A stretch of 64,000 nucleotides of DNA from Paracoccus alcaliphilus (GCF_028553725.1 NZ_CP067124.1:1994001-2058000); one strand, 5' to 3'; shown: positions 1 to 8,979, counted from the stretch's first letter. Made by a program: numbers and translations. The notes: a model not told the origin generated them from the sequence alone.

Positions 1-1
1 T

Positions 2-871
2 CAGCCGGGCTTCTATTACACGATCGAGACCAGCCCCGTCGTCACCGGCGAGGAACTGACCGACGCCATGCCCGCGACCGATCAGAACGGCATGCCCGCG
101 GTCGATTTCCGCTTCAACCCGACCGGCGCGCGCAAATTCGGCAACTATACCGCCGCCAATGTCGGCCAGCCCTTCGCCATCGTGCTGGATGACGAGGTGA
201 TCTCGGCACCGGTGATCCGGCAGGCGATCACCGGCGGGTCGGGGCAGATTTCCGGCTCGATGAATTTCGAAGAAGCCAGCCGTCTGGCGGTGCTGCTGCG
301 TGCAGGTGCGCTGCCGACCGAACTGACCTTCCTTGAGGAACGCACCGTCGGCCCCGAACTGGGGCAGGACAGCATCGACGCGGGCAGCCTGTCGGCAATC
401 ATCGCGACTGTGGCGGTCGCGATCTATATGGTGCTGAGTTACGGGCTGTTCGGCGTCTTTGCCGCCACTTCGGTCATCATCAACGTGGTGCTGATCCTGT
501 CGGCCATGTCGGTCATGGGCGCGACGCTGACTTTGCCGGGGATTGCAGGCATCGTGCTGACCGTCGGTACGGCGGTCGATGCGAACGTGATCATCTATGA
601 ACGCATCCGCGAGGAATTGCGTGCCGGAAAACGGGTGGTCCGCGCCATCAATGACGGCTTCAACGAAGCGATGAGTGCGATCATCGACGCCAATGTGACT
701 ACCTTCATCGCGGCGGCGGTGATGTTCTTCCTCGGCTCGGGTCCGGTAAAGGGCTTTGCCGTGACGCTGACCATCGGGTTGGTGACATCGGTCTTTACCG
801 CGATCTTCCTGACACGTCTGATGATCATCTGGTGGATCGAATGGCGCAAACCCAAAGAACTGATCCTGTAA
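2..871 (+). CDS. secD: Protein translocase subunit SecD, C-terminal part (5' end outside window)
   Basis: SecD is an inner-membrane subunit of the SecDF-YajC complex, which uses the proton gradient to help the Sec channel pull preproteins into the periplasm. The reading frame is open from base 2 and has no start in the window, so the N-terminal part is missing. What remains holds the end of the large periplasmic domain (GARKFGNYT, APVIRQAITGGSGQISG) and then the SecD/SecF membrane region with several hydrophobic helices and the conserved TVGTAVDANVIIYERIREE segment. secF follows 13 nt downstream, the usual order. The family assignment is secure. Confidence 0.97.
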   Translation, partial: QPGFYYTIETSPVVTGEELTDAMPATDQNGMPAVDFRFNPTGARKFGNYTAANVGQPFAIVLDDEVISAPVIRQAITGGSGQISGSMNFEEASRLAVLLRAGALPTELTFLEERTVGPELGQDSIDAGSLSAIIATVAVAIYMVLSYGLFGVFAATSVIINVVLILSAMSVMGATLTLPGIAGIVLTVGTAVDANVIIYERIREELRAGKRVVRAINDGFNEAMSAIIDANVTTFIAAAVMFFLGSGPVKGFAVTLTIGLVTSVFTAIFLTRLMIIWWIEWRKPKELIL

Positions 872-884
872 GGGGGAACGACAC

Positions 885-1865
885 ATGGCATTCCGTCTGA
901 AACTCGTCCCCGAGGTTACGCATTTCAACTTCTTCCGCTGGCAATGGGCAACCTTCGGGGTGTCCGCTGCCGCCATGATCGGCTCGGTCCTGCTGGTGCT
1001 GGTGATGGGGCTGAACTTCGGGATCGACTTCAAGGGCGGCACCACCATCCGCACCGAAAGCCCGACCGCTTTCGAGGTCAGCGAATATCGCGCGGCCTTG
1101 ACCCAGCTGGATCTGGGCGATGTCGCCATCACCGAGGTATTCGACCCCAGTTTCGGCACCACCCGCCACGTCGCGATGATCCGCATCGGCACCACGGACG
1201 AGACCGGATCGGTCTCGCCCGAACAGTTGAACCAGGTCGAGGCGGCGCTGCACGAGGTCGATCCCGAGGTCCGCTTTGCCTCGGTCGAATCGGTCGGGCC
1301 GAAGGTCTCGGAAGAACTCATCAGGACCGCGATCTATGCGGTCGGCGCGGCAACATTGGGGATCATGGCCTATATCTGGCTGCGCTTCGAATGGCAGTTT
1401 GCGGTCGGCTGCGTCATTGCGCTGATCCATGACGTGCTGCTGACCATCGGGCTGTTCTCGCTGTTCCAGCTGCGCTTTGATCTGACCACCATCGCGGCGC
1501 TGCTGACCACGGTCGGATATTCCTGTAACGATACGGTCGTGGTCTTTGACCGGCTGCGGGAAAACCTGATCAAATACAAATCCAAGTCACTGTTCGACCT
1601 GATGAACCTGACCGCCAACGAGACGCTGTCGCGGACCATCATGACCGGCGTGACCACAGCGATCGCGCTGACCGCGATGCTGATCTTCGGAGGTGACGTG
1701 GTGCGCGATTTCGTCATTGCCATGCTGTGGGGCGTTGTCGTCGGCTGCTATTCCACGCTTTATGTCGCAAAGAACATCGTGCTGTGGATGGGTGTGAAAC
1801 GCGACTGGTCGAAGACCCAGAAAAACGTCGATTCGCCCTTCAGCGGCGCGGAAGAGCGTCCCTGA
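885..1865 (+). CDS. secF: Protein translocase subunit SecF
   Basis: Membrane partner of SecD in proton-driven protein export. The 326-residue product has the usual SecF length: a first transmembrane helix at about residues 25-45, the FGIDFKGGTTIR motif, a periplasmic domain, then five hydrophobic helices with the conserved CNDTVVVFDRLREN segment. The ATG is preceded by AGGGGG and lies 13 nt after secD, so the two are surely cotranscribed. Its TGA overlaps the ATG of the next small gene (TGATG). Confidence 0.98.
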   Translation: MAFRLKLVPEVTHFNFFRWQWATFGVSAAAMIGSVLLVLVMGLNFGIDFKGGTTIRTESPTAFEVSEYRAALTQLDLGDVAITEVFDPSFGTTRHVAMIRIGTTDETGSVSPEQLNQVEAALHEVDPEVRFASVESVGPKVSEELIRTAIYAVGAATLGIMAYIWLRFEWQFAVGCVIALIHDVLLTIGLFSLFQLRFDLTTIAALLTTVGYSCNDTVVVFDRLRENLIKYKSKSLFDLMNLTANETLSRTIMTGVTTAIALTAMLIFGGDVVRDFVIAMLWGVVVGCYSTLYVAKNIVLWMGVKRDWSKTQKNVDSPFSGAEERP

Positions 1866-2221
1866 TGCCGATGATCCCCACCGATTATCAGGAAGGGGCG
1901 CTGCCGGTCGATGGCTATGGGCCGGGCTTCTTCCGCGCCGGTGGGCAGGTGCTGCAAGGCGCCGTCCTTCTGGACGGCACCCGGATGCTGCCCTGGGGCG
2001 GGTTGTCGGATCGCGACACGCTGGCGGCGCTGTCGGGGCGGGTCGATGTGCTGTTTCTGGGCATGGGGGCCGATATCAGCCATCCGCCCGCCGATCTGCT
2101 GGATGCGCTGGACGCGCTGGGGATCATGGTCGAGACGATGGCCTCGGCCACGGCGGCGCGGACCTATAACGTCACCCTGTCCGAGGGCCGCCGGGTCGCC
2201 TGTGCGTTGCTGCCGTTGTGA
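1865..2221 (+). CDS. Mth938-like domain protein (DUF498/NDUFAF3-like)
   Basis: A 118-residue soluble protein of the Mth938/DUF498 fold, related to the mitochondrial complex I assembly factor NDUFAF3. Visible family features are the GPGFFRAGG stretch near residue 19 and the central [10 protein letters not shown] segment followed by a helix and [13 protein letters not shown]. The start is fixed by the TGATG overlap with secF. Its TGA in turn overlaps the GTG of ccmA, so it sits in a translationally coupled secF-this-ccmA chain. The bacterial function is not established. A location between Sec and cytochrome c maturation genes suggests envelope or respiratory-complex biogenesis, which is inference. 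Confidence 0.85.
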   Translation: MPMIPTDYQEGALPVDGYGPGFFRAGGQVLQGAVLLDGTRMLPWGGLSDRDTLAALSGRVDVLFLGMGADISHPPADLLDALDALGIMVETMASATAARTYNVTLSEGRRVACALLPL

Positions 2222-2847
2222 GCCTGCTGGCCGTTCAGGATCTGGCCGTTTCCCGCGGCGGGATGCGAGCGGTCGAAGGCGTCAGCTTTGCGCTTGAGCC
2301 GGGGCAGGCGCTGATCCTGCGTGGCCCCAACGGCATCGGCAAGACCACGCTGCTGCGCACGGTGGCGGGGCTTCAGCCCGCGCTCGAGGGGCGCATCGAC
2401 ATGGCCGGGGATTGTGTCGCCTATGCCGCCCATGCCGACGGGCTGAAAGGCGCGCTGACGGTGACGGAAAACCTGCGTTTCTGGTCCAGCGTCTTTGACG
2501 GCGGCCCGGTCGCGCCCGCGCTGATGGCGATGGATCTGGAGCATCTGGCGGACCGTCCGGCAGCGGCCCTGTCGGCGGGGCAGAAGCGGCGGCTGGGTCT
2601 GGCGCGGCTGCTGGTCTCGGGCCGCCCGCTATGGGTGCTGGATGAGCCGACGGTATCGCTGGACGCGCCTTCGGTGGCGCGTTTCGGCGTGGCGGTGCGG
2701 GCGCATCTGGCGGGCGGTGGCGCGGCGCTGATGGCGACGCATATCGACCTTGGGCTGGATGAGGCGCGGGTGCTGGACCTGACGCCCTATCGCGCCAGAC
2801 CGGGCAGGGATGCCCGACCCGCCGGCTTCAACGAGGCCTTCGCGTGA
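2218..2847 (+). CDS. ccmA: Haem exporter ATP-binding protein CcmA
   Basis: ATPase subunit of the CcmABCD haem-handling complex of System I cytochrome c maturation. It drives release of holo-CcmE from CcmC-haem-CcmE. The 209 residues show a Walker A motif (GPNGIGKTT, about residues 38-46), a signature region [15 protein letters not shown] and a Walker B ending in LDEP. It starts with GTG that overlaps the stop of the preceding gene (GTGA). It leads ccmBCDG. Periplasmic methanol dehydrogenase electron acceptors later in the window are clients of this pathway. Confidence 0.96.
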   Translation: MSLLAVQDLAVSRGGMRAVEGVSFALEPGQALILRGPNGIGKTTLLRTVAGLQPALEGRIDMAGDCVAYAAHADGLKGALTVTENLRFWSSVFDGGPVAPALMAMDLEHLADRPAAALSAGQKRRLGLARLLVSGRPLWVLDEPTVSLDAPSVARFGVAVRAHLAGGGAALMATHIDLGLDEARVLDLTPYRARPGRDARPAGFNEAFA

Positions 2848-2896
2848 TGGCGTCCGGGCAGGGCGGCGCAGGGCTGCATGTATTAAAGGGGGCCCC

Positions 2897-3553
2897 ATGC
2901 TGGCCCTGCTGAAACGCGACCTGAGCCTTGCCACCCGCGCGGGCGGCGGTTTCGGGCTGGGCGTGGCCTTCTTTCTGATCCTCTGCGCGCTGGTGCCTTT
3001 TGGCGTCGGCCCCGAAAGCGATGCGCTGCGGCCGGTCGCTGCGGGCATCCTGTGGGTCGGCGCATTGCTGGCCTGCCTGCTGTCGCTGGACCGCATCTTC
3101 GCGCTGGATCACGAGGATGGCAGCCTCGATCTGCTGGCCACCTCGCCCCTGCCGCTGGAGGGGGCGGTGGCCGTCAAGGCCCTTGCGCATTGGATCACCA
3201 CCGGCCTGCCGCTGATCGCCTCCGCGCCCCTGTTCGGGCTGTTGCTGCACCTGCCCGCGCACGCGGTGCCGTGGCTGGTGCTGTCGCTGCTGCTGGGCAC
3301 GCCGGCGCTGTCGATGCTGGGGGCCTTTGGCGCGGCGATCACCGTCGGGCTGCGGCGCGGGGGGCTGCTTTTGTCGCTCTTGGTGCTACCGCTCTATATT
3401 CCTACGCTGCTGTTTGGCACCGAGGTCGTGCGGCGCGGGGCCGAGGGCATGGCGACGCTGACTCCGGTGCTGTTTCTGGCCGGGATCACCGCTGGCGTGC
3501 TGGCGCTGATACCCTTTGCCGCAGCCGCCGCCCTTCGGGTCAATTTGCGGTGA
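2897..3553 (+). CDS. ccmB: Haem exporter permease CcmB
   Basis: Integral membrane subunit of the CcmABCD complex. The 218-residue product starts MLALLKRDLSLATRAGGG, the typical CcmB amino terminus, and then has six hydrophobic segments. The frame is open 29 codons further upstream, but the family-like start and the AAAGGGGG ribosome site just before position 2897 favour this ATG. The 49-nt gap to ccmA is the only clear gap among ccmA, ccmB and the genes before them. Confidence 0.94.
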   Translation: MLALLKRDLSLATRAGGGFGLGVAFFLILCALVPFGVGPESDALRPVAAGILWVGALLACLLSLDRIFALDHEDGSLDLLATSPLPLEGAVAVKALAHWITTGLPLIASAPLFGLLLHLPAHAVPWLVLSLLLGTPALSMLGAFGAAITVGLRRGGLLLSLLVLPLYIPTLLFGTEVVRRGAEGMATLTPVLFLAGITAGVLALIPFAAAAALRVNLR

Positions 3554-3595
3554 ATCCCGCTTGAGCCGCCATCGAGCCGACGCTAGGGAAACGAT

Positions 3596-4321
3596 ATGTC
3601 GATCTGGGAATACGCAAATCCGGTCAAGTTCATGCGCCTGTCGGGCGCCGTGCTGCCGTGGGTGGCGGCGGCGGCGGCGATCTGCACGGTGGGCGGTGTC
3701 CTCTGGGGCTTTCTGACGCCCGAGGATTACAAGCAGGGATCCACCGTCAAGATCGTGTTCCTGCATGTGCCCGCCGCGATGATGGCGATCAATATCTGGG
3801 TGATGATGCTGGTGGCCTCGCTGATCTGGCTGATCCGGCGTCACCATGTCAGCGCGCTGGCCGCCCGCGCCGCCGCCCCCATCGGCGCGGTGATGACGCT
3901 GATAGCGCTGGCCACCGGGGCGATCTGGGGGCAGCCGATGTGGGGGACATGGTGGGAATGGGACCCGCGACTGACCTCGTTTCTGATCCTGCTGCTGTTC
4001 TATGTCGGCTATATGGCGCTGTGGTCGGCGATCGAGGACCCTGACAGCGCCGCCGACCTGACCTGCTTTCTGTGCCTTGTCGGATCGGTTTTTGCGCTGC
4101 TGTCGCGCTATGCCGTGCTGTTCTGGAATCAGGGGCTGCATCAGGGCGCCAGCCTGTCGGTCCAGTCGGGCGAGAGGATGAGCGCGGTCTATCGCCACCC
4201 GCTCTATCTGTCGATGCTGGGCTTTTTCCTGCTGTTTCTGGCGCTGCTGCTGATCCGCACCCGGACCGAGATCCGCCGCCGCAGGCTGGCCGCGTTGCAG
4301 GCAAGGGAGATACGCAGATGA
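3596..4321 (+). CDS. ccmC: Haem exporter protein CcmC
   Basis: Membrane haem-binding protein that loads haem onto the chaperone CcmE in the periplasm. The 241-residue product has six hydrophobic helices and the family hallmark tryptophan-rich motif WGTWWEWDPR at about residues 116-125, with histidines in adjacent periplasmic loops (FLHVP, and YRHPL near residue 200). Its stop overlaps the ccmD start (ATGA). The gene order ccmABCDG is standard for Rhodobacterales. Confidence 0.97.
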   Translation: MSIWEYANPVKFMRLSGAVLPWVAAAAAICTVGGVLWGFLTPEDYKQGSTVKIVFLHVPAAMMAINIWVMMLVASLIWLIRRHHVSALAARAAAPIGAVMTLIALATGAIWGQPMWGTWWEWDPRLTSFLILLLFYVGYMALWSAIEDPDSAADLTCFLCLVGSVFALLSRYAVLFWNQGLHQGASLSVQSGERMSAVYRHPLYLSMLGFFLLFLALLLIRTRTEIRRRRLAALQAREIRR

Positions 4322-4461
4322 TCGAGCTTGGAAAATATGCCGGCACCGTGCTGGCCGCCTATGGCGTGTCGCTGGCGCTGCTGGCGGGGCTGATCTGGCA
4401 CACCATTGTCGCCAATGCCCGTGCGCGGCGCGATCTGGAAAGGCAGGAACGCAATGGCTAG
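4318..4461 (+). CDS. ccmD: Haem exporter protein CcmD
   Basis: A 47-residue single-span membrane peptide that holds CcmE and CcmABC together. It has one hydrophobic helix (about residues 9-28) followed by a basic and acidic cytoplasmic tail, ARARRDLERQERNG, typical of CcmD. The start is set by ATGA overlap with ccmC, and its 3' end overlaps ccmG by 8 nt. Confidence 0.9.
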   Translation: MIELGKYAGTVLAAYGVSLALLAGLIWHTIVANARARRDLERQERNG

Positions 4462-4996
4462 GCTGTCACCGCTTATCGCACTGCCGCCGCTGATCTTTGC
4501 GGCGCTGGCCGCCACCTTCTATTGGGGCATGGGCCGCGACGACCCGGATTCGCTGCCCTCGGCCATGATCGGACGCGAGGCGCCGGCCCTGCCCGAGACG
4601 ACGCTGCCGGGCAAGGAACAGCTGACCGATGCGATGCTGCGCGAACCGGGCGTGAAGCTGGTGAATTTCTGGGCCAGCTGGTGCCCGCCCTGCCGCGCCG
4701 AACATCCGACGCTGATGGAGCTGTCGCAGGACATGCCGGTCTATGGCGTCGATCTGAAGGATCCCGAGGCCAACGCCCTGCGCTTTCTGGCCGAGGATGG
4801 CGACCCCTTTCACGCGCTGGCCACCGATCCGCGCGGCCGCGCCGCCATCGACTGGGGCGTGACCGCCCCGCCCGAAACCTTCATCATCGACGGCGATGGC
4901 CGGGTGCTGTACCGCTTTGCCGGGCCTCTGCTGCGCGAGGATTACACCAACCGCTTTCTGCCCGAACTGGAAAAGGCATTATCCGCCGAGCAGTGA
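4454..4996 (+). CDS. ccmG: Thiol:disulfide oxidoreductase CcmG/DsbE
   Basis: Membrane-anchored periplasmic thioredoxin that keeps the CXXCH cysteines of apocytochromes c reduced before haem attachment. The 180-residue product has an N-terminal signal anchor (MARLSPLIALPPLIFAALAA), the active site WCPPC at about residues 76-80 in the context NFWASWCPPCRAEHP, and the conserved GVTAPPETFIIDGDG cis-proline loop. I chose the ATG at 4454, which overlaps ccmD, because it gives a proper signal anchor. ccmE, ccmF and ccmH are not in the window. Confidence 0.96.
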   Translation: MARLSPLIALPPLIFAALAATFYWGMGRDDPDSLPSAMIGREAPALPETTLPGKEQLTDAMLREPGVKLVNFWASWCPPCRAEHPTLMELSQDMPVYGVDLKDPEANALRFLAEDGDPFHALATDPRGRAAIDWGVTAPPETFIIDGDGRVLYRFAGPLLREDYTNRFLPELEKALSAEQ

Positions 4997-5064
4997 TCCC
5001 ATGTCTTGCACGGTCCGATTGCAATCGCCAGACTGCCCCTGACTGGAAGCAATGGGGGGACATC

Positions 5065-6870
5065 ATGCGGATCGGTTTGGTGACGGCGCTGGTGTTGGCT
5101 GCGGGCTCGGCCTGGGGTCAGCAGGCGGCGGATGGATTCACGCCCGAGGCGGCGACGGATACGGTTGCGGACAGCGACGCCTTTGCCGGTCTGGGACAGG
5201 CCGCGCAGGCGGGCTTGCAGGCCAAGACGGCGGGTCAGCCGGTCGCGGCGCAGGACTGGATGGTGACGGCGGCGCATCCGCTGGCGGTCGAGGCCGGCGC
5301 GCGGGTGCTGGAACAGGGCGGCAGCGCCGCCGATGCGATGGTCGCCGTTCAGGTCGTGCTGGGGCTGGTCGAGCCGCAGGCCTCGGGGCTTGGCGGCGGT
5401 GCCTTTCTTGTCTGGTATGACGCGGAAACGGGCGAGATCACCACACTGGATGCCCGCGAAACCGCGCCTGCCGCCGCCACGCCGCTGCTGTTCCAGACCG
5501 AGGATGGCGAGCCTCTGGAGTTCATGGAGGCGGTCGTCGGCGGGCGCTCGGTCGGCACGCCGGGCACGCCCGCGCTGCTGGAAGAGGCGCATCGTCGCTG
5601 GGGCCGGGCCAACTGGTCGGGTCTGTTCGCCGATGGTATCCGGCTGGCTGAAGAGGGCTTTCCGGTTTCTCCGCGTCTGGCGCAGCAGGTCGCGGGCGAG
5701 GGGATCGAGGCGCTGGGGGTCGATGAGGCCACGCGCGATTACTTCTTTCCCGATGGCCAGCCGCTGGCCGAGGGCGCGACGCTGACCAACCCGGATTATG
5801 CCGGGGTGCTGCGCCAGCTGGCCGACAAGGGCAGCCGCGCCTTCTATCAAGGCGAGATCGCCGAGGCCATCGTGGCCGCCGTACGCGGGGCCGAGGGCAA
5901 TCCCGGCCTGCTGACGATGGAGGATCTGGCGCGTTATCGCGTGGTCGAGCGCGCGCCGGTCTGCGTCGAATATCGCGATCACGACATCTGCGGCATGGGG
6001 CCGCCTTCGTCGGGGGCGCTGACCGTGGGGCAGATCCTCGGGATGCTGGGCGGCTATGACCTTGCCGCCTTGGGGGCCGACAATGCCGAAAGCTGGCGGC
6101 TGATCGGCGATGCCTCGCGTCTGGCCTTTGCCGACCGCGAACGCTTCATGGCCGACAGCGATTTCGTGCCCATGCCGGTCGAGGGGCTGGTGGCGCCCGA
6201 TTATCTGGCCGAGCGTGGCGCATTGCTGGCGGGCGATGACAGCCTGCCCGAAGTCACGGCGGGCCAGCCGGGCTGGAGCCATGCGATGCTGTGGGGGCGC
6301 GATACGTCGCCGGAACTGCCCTCGACCTCGCATATCTCGATTGTAGATGCCGATGGCAATGCGCTGTCGATGACCACGACCATCGAGAACGGCTTTGGCT
6401 CGCGGGTCATGGCCAACGGGTTCCTGCTGAACAACGAGCTGACGGATTTTTCCTTCACCACCCATGACGAGGCCGGATATCCCGTCGCCAACCGGGTCGA
6501 GCCGGGCAAGCGGCCGCGGTCCTCGATGGCGCCGACCATCGTGCTGAAGGACGGCCAGCCGGTGCTGGTGATCGGCTCTCCGGGTGGCAGCCGGATCATC
6601 GGCTATGTCGCCAAGGCGATCATCGGGACGCTGGATTGGGGGCTGGATGTGCAGCAGGCGATCTCGTTGCCCAATATCGTGAACCGTTTCGGGCCGATGG
6701 ATGTCGAGGCGGGCACCGATGCCACTGCGCTGTCGCAAGCCCTGTCCGATCTGGGGTTCGAGATCTCGGAGACCGAACTGACCTCGGGGCTGCAAGGGAT
6801 CGCGATTTCGCCCGAGGGTCTGACCGGCGGGGCCGATCCGCGCCGCGAGGGCATTGCTATCGGCGGGTGA
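5065..6870 (+). CDS. ggt: Periplasmic gamma-glutamyltransferase
   Basis: Ntn-hydrolase that cleaves or transfers the gamma-glutamyl group of glutathione and related peptides in the periplasm. The 601-residue precursor has a signal peptide ending AWG at about residue 18, the large-subunit start region TAAHPLAVEAGARVLEQGGS, and the autoprocessing threonine at residue 421 in STSHISIVDADGNALSMT. Thr421 becomes the nucleophile of the small subunit after self-cleavage. GSPGGSRII in the small subunit matches the oxyanion region. The long open frame upstream of 5065 is not used, since the signal peptide and AATGGGGGGA leader lie here. It stands alone after ccmG and is followed by a hairpin terminator. 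Confidence 0.95.
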   Translation: MRIGLVTALVLAAGSAWGQQAADGFTPEAATDTVADSDAFAGLGQAAQAGLQAKTAGQPVAAQDWMVTAAHPLAVEAGARVLEQGGSAADAMVAVQVVLGLVEPQASGLGGGAFLVWYDAETGEITTLDARETAPAAATPLLFQTEDGEPLEFMEAVVGGRSVGTPGTPALLEEAHRRWGRANWSGLFADGIRLAEEGFPVSPRLAQQVAGEGIEALGVDEATRDYFFPDGQPLAEGATLTNPDYAGVLRQLADKGSRAFYQGEIAEAIVAAVRGAEGNPGLLTMEDLARYRVVERAPVCVEYRDHDICGMGPPSSGALTVGQILGMLGGYDLAALGADNAESWRLIGDASRLAFADRERFMADSDFVPMPVEGLVAPDYLAERGALLAGDDSLPEVTAGQPGWSHAMLWGRDTSPELPSTSHISIVDADGNALSMTTTIENGFGSRVMANGFLLNNELTDFSFTTHDEAGYPVANRVEPGKRPRSSMAPTIVLKDGQPVLVIGSPGGSRIIGYVAKAIIGTLDWGLDVQQAISLPNIVNRFGPMDVEAGTDATALSQALSDLGFEISETELTSGLQGIAISPEGLTGGADPRREGIAIGG

Positions 6871-6919
6871 GGAGCCGGCATGATCTGGAACCGCGGGCGT
6901 TTCTTGCGTCCCGCGACCG

Positions 6920-6940
6920 CCGGGGGTTTTACACCCCCGG
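6920..6940 (+). terminator. Hairpin terminator between ggt and olsA (convergent)
   Basis: Eight-base-pair perfect stem CCGGGGGT / ACCCCCGG with loop TTTAC, 50 nt after the ggt stop and before the end of olsA on the other strand. There is no strong T-run, so efficiency is uncertain. It is followed at once by a copy of the intergenic repeat described at 6950. Confidence 0.6.
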
Positions 6941-6949
6941 ACCCCCGTA

Positions 6950-6972
6950 AGGTATTTGGAAGGAGTGCGAGG
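6950..6972 (+). repeat. Intergenic repeat element, copy A
   Basis: AGGTATTTG followed by GAAGGAGTGCGAGG. The same 23 nt recur with one mismatch at 51897-51919. Together with the preceding hairpin and ACCCCC run it resembles copies at 12075 and 59553. This looks like a dispersed Rhodobacterales intergenic element linked to transcription ends. Confidence 0.55.
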
Positions 6973-6984
6973 CCCGGGCGGGTG

Positions 6985-7818
6985 TTACAGGCCTGCGCGC
7001 ACTGCTGCCTCGGCGGCGGTGGCCAGCGTCTTGCGGGTCTGGCCTGCGACGGGAATCGGTGGATGCAGGCGCACCGTGACTGATCCCTGACGCGGTGCGG
7101 CCAGAACCGTCAGCAGATGGGCGCCCAGCTCCATATCCGCCCACCAGCCGTAGAAGCGCGGATCGGTGCCGGGGGGGGCGTGATAGGTCACGCTCATCGG
7201 CTGGATTGCCAGCGCGTCGGGCAGGTCGGGGTCCAGAAAGCCCTGAAACAGCGTCGGCTTGAAGGGCAGCACCCGGCGCCCGTCGCTGGAGGTGCCTTCG
7301 GGAAAGAACAGCAGCCGGTGACCGGCGCGGATACGGGCGGCGAATTCCTCGGCCTGCTGGCGGGCGAGGCGGGGGTCGCGGATCACGAAATGGGTATTGG
7401 TGACGCGGGTCAGGATATTGATGCCGGGCCAGCCCGCCACCTCGGCCTTGGACACGAAAAAGACCGGCATCGCGGCATTCATCGTCAGGATGTCCAGCCA
7501 GCTTGAATGGTTCGCCACCACCGCGCCGGGGCCGGTCATCGCCGCGCCCTCGCGCCGCCAGCGGATGCCCATCGCGGCCAGCGTCAGACGGCAGACGATC
7601 TGCACATGCGGGCCGGTCCAGGGGCGGCGGGGGCCGTGGATCAGGCGTTCGACCCCGCGCAGGGGCAGGATCAGGATCACCCCGATCAGCAGCACCAGAA
7701 TGGCGGGCAGACCGCGCCGGATCACCCGCCACCACGCGGCGATGCCGCGAGGGGCAGGCAGAGGCGGCGGGGTTTCACCACGCCATGTCGCCTGACGCTG
7801 CAAAGGCTGGTCGGTCAT
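6985..7818 (-). CDS. olsA: 1-acyl-glycerol-3-phosphate-type acyltransferase, probably OlsA (lyso-ornithine lipid O-acyltransferase)
   Basis: PlsC-family membrane acyltransferase, 277 residues. A hydrophobic anchor lies at about residues 37-55. The catalytic NHX4D box is NHSSWLD (His104, Asp109), and the acyl-acceptor motif FPEGTSSDG starts at residue 172. Because it directly follows olsB with an ATGA overlap, its likely substrate is lyso-ornithine lipid, which it O-acylates to give the phosphorus-free membrane lipid ornithine lipid. A general phosphatidic-acid acyltransferase role cannot be excluded from sequence alone. Confidence 0.88.
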   Translation of the reverse strand: MTDQPLQRQATWRGETPPPLPAPRGIAAWWRVIRRGLPAILVLLIGVILILPLRGVERLIHGPRRPWTGPHVQIVCRLTLAAMGIRWRREGAAMTGPGAVVANHSSWLDILTMNAAMPVFFVSKAEVAGWPGINILTRVTNTHFVIRDPRLARQQAEEFAARIRAGHRLLFFPEGTSSDGRRVLPFKPTLFQGFLDPDLPDALAIQPMSVTYHAPPGTDPRFYGWWADMELGAHLLTVLAAPRQGSVTVRLHPPIPVAGQTRKTLATAAEAAVRAGL

Positions 7819-8597
7819 TGGCCCTGCCAGCGGCCTTCATAGAATTTGCGGTGCTTGGCCGACATGGCGGAAGTGTCCATCAGCAAGAACACATCGGTCG
7901 TATTGAAATCGCGGTCGATGAACGCGCCTTCGCCGACCACGCCACCCAGACGCAGATAGGCCTTGATCAGCGCGGGCATGCTGATCATCGCCTCTTTCCG
8001 GTCCAGCCTGTCGGGTGCGATCAGGTCCATGCGCTGATAACCTTCGGGGCGGGCTTTGGGGCGCAGATGCGGCGGTGCGGAATGGTGATGGTGCAGCCAT
8101 GACAGCGAGGGCGCCAGCACCGGGATGTCGGTGCCGTGAAAGCTGGCGACGCCGAACAGGATCTCGATCCCGTGGTCCAGAACGTAATCGGCCAGCGCGT
8201 TCCATAAAAGGAACATCCCCGAGCCGCCGCGATGGGCCGGATCGACGCAGGACCGGCCCAGTTCCAGCAGCGGACGCCCGCAGGCACGCAGCGGTGCAAG
8301 GTCATATTCGCTGTCGCAATAGAACCGCCCGAATGTCGCCGCCTGTTCGCCCGACATCAGGCGATAGACGCCCACGACGTGATCCAGATCGCCTTCGGAA
8401 CGGCGCGTATCAACAAGGCAAAGCTGATCGACCACGGGGTCGAATTCGTCGCGTTCCAGCCGCCGGTCGTGATCGACCATCTTGCCGTCGCCGCCCAGTT
8501 CCTCGACAAACACGCGATAGCGCAGTCGTTGCGCGGCCAGAAGGTCCGTCTCGGAGCGCGCGATGCGGATGTCGAAAAAGGCGGGGTCGGGTCTCAT
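7815..8597 (-). CDS. olsB: L-ornithine N(alpha)-acyltransferase OlsB
   Basis: GNAT-fold enzyme that transfers a 3-hydroxyacyl group from acyl carrier protein to ornithine, the first step of ornithine lipid synthesis. The 260-residue product contains the family segments LRYRVFVEELGGDG (about residues 26-39), DEFD, VGVYRLM, GRSCVDPAHRGGSGMFLLWNAL and LIKAYLRLGGVVGEGAFIDRDFNTTDV. The last of these is highly characteristic of OlsB. Its stop overlaps the olsA start. The start is the ATG preceded by a short purine run on the minus strand. Confidence 0.93.
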   Translation of the reverse strand: MRPDPAFFDIRIARSETDLLAAQRLRYRVFVEELGGDGKMVDHDRRLERDEFDPVVDQLCLVDTRRSEGDLDHVVGVYRLMSGEQAATFGRFYCDSEYDLAPLRACGRPLLELGRSCVDPAHRGGSGMFLLWNALADYVLDHGIEILFGVASFHGTDIPVLAPSLSWLHHHHSAPPHLRPKARPEGYQRMDLIAPDRLDRKEAMISMPALIKAYLRLGGVVGEGAFIDRDFNTTDVFLLMDTSAMSAKHRKFYEGRWQGQ

Positions 8598-8759
8598 TCG
8601 GCCTGCGGATTTGTTGGCGATGCCTGCGCCGACTGTCTAGGCGGGGTGGCATCCCAATGCAACAGCCTGTTCCCCGTCGTGGATGATCGCGGAGTCAAAT
8701 CGGTTGATTAACACAAGTTAAGGTTGCATTGTCCGGTTTATGTTAATCGAGTCACCCTG

Positions 8760-8939
8760 TTACAGATCGTCCCGTCTGAGAATGCGCAGCATCACCCGGC
8801 TGCCGTCGATCACCTGTTTTCCGCCTTCGGTGAAATTCACCGTGATCCGGGTCCCGATCCGTGATTGCACCTGTCCTTCGCCCCATTCGGGCGCGGCGGG
8901 ATGGGTCACGATCATGCCGGGCTCCAATATCTCGTTCAT
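8760..8939 (-). CDS. DUF3553 small protein
   Basis: A 59-residue protein on the minus strand, MNEILEPGMIVTHPAAPEWG at its start and ending in RRDDL. The pattern of a G-W-G turn followed by beta-strand segments (GEGQVQSRIGTRITVNF) and GGKQVI is that of the DUF3553 family, resembling small SH3-like barrels found in UvrD/CarD-type tails. It is divergent from chpT with a 40-nt gap, a pairing common in Rhodobacterales. Its function is unknown. Confidence 0.82.
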   Translation of the reverse strand: MNEILEPGMIVTHPAAPEWGEGQVQSRIGTRITVNFTEGGKQVIDGSRVMLRILRRDDL

Positions 8940-8979
8940 CTGACGTCTCCAGTGTGTTCATGTTAAAAGGTATGTGCAG

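Noticed and set aside
4942..6795. Long open frame antisense to the gamma-glutamyltransferase gene
   Set aside because: High GC makes long antisense frames common. The product is Arg/His/Gln-rich without domains, and the plus strand has a complete Ggt with catalytic Thr.
8708..8721. TTAACACAAGTTAA as a CtrA site before olsB
   Set aside because: The two TTAA are six, not seven, bases apart. Mentioned only alongside the better box at 55311.
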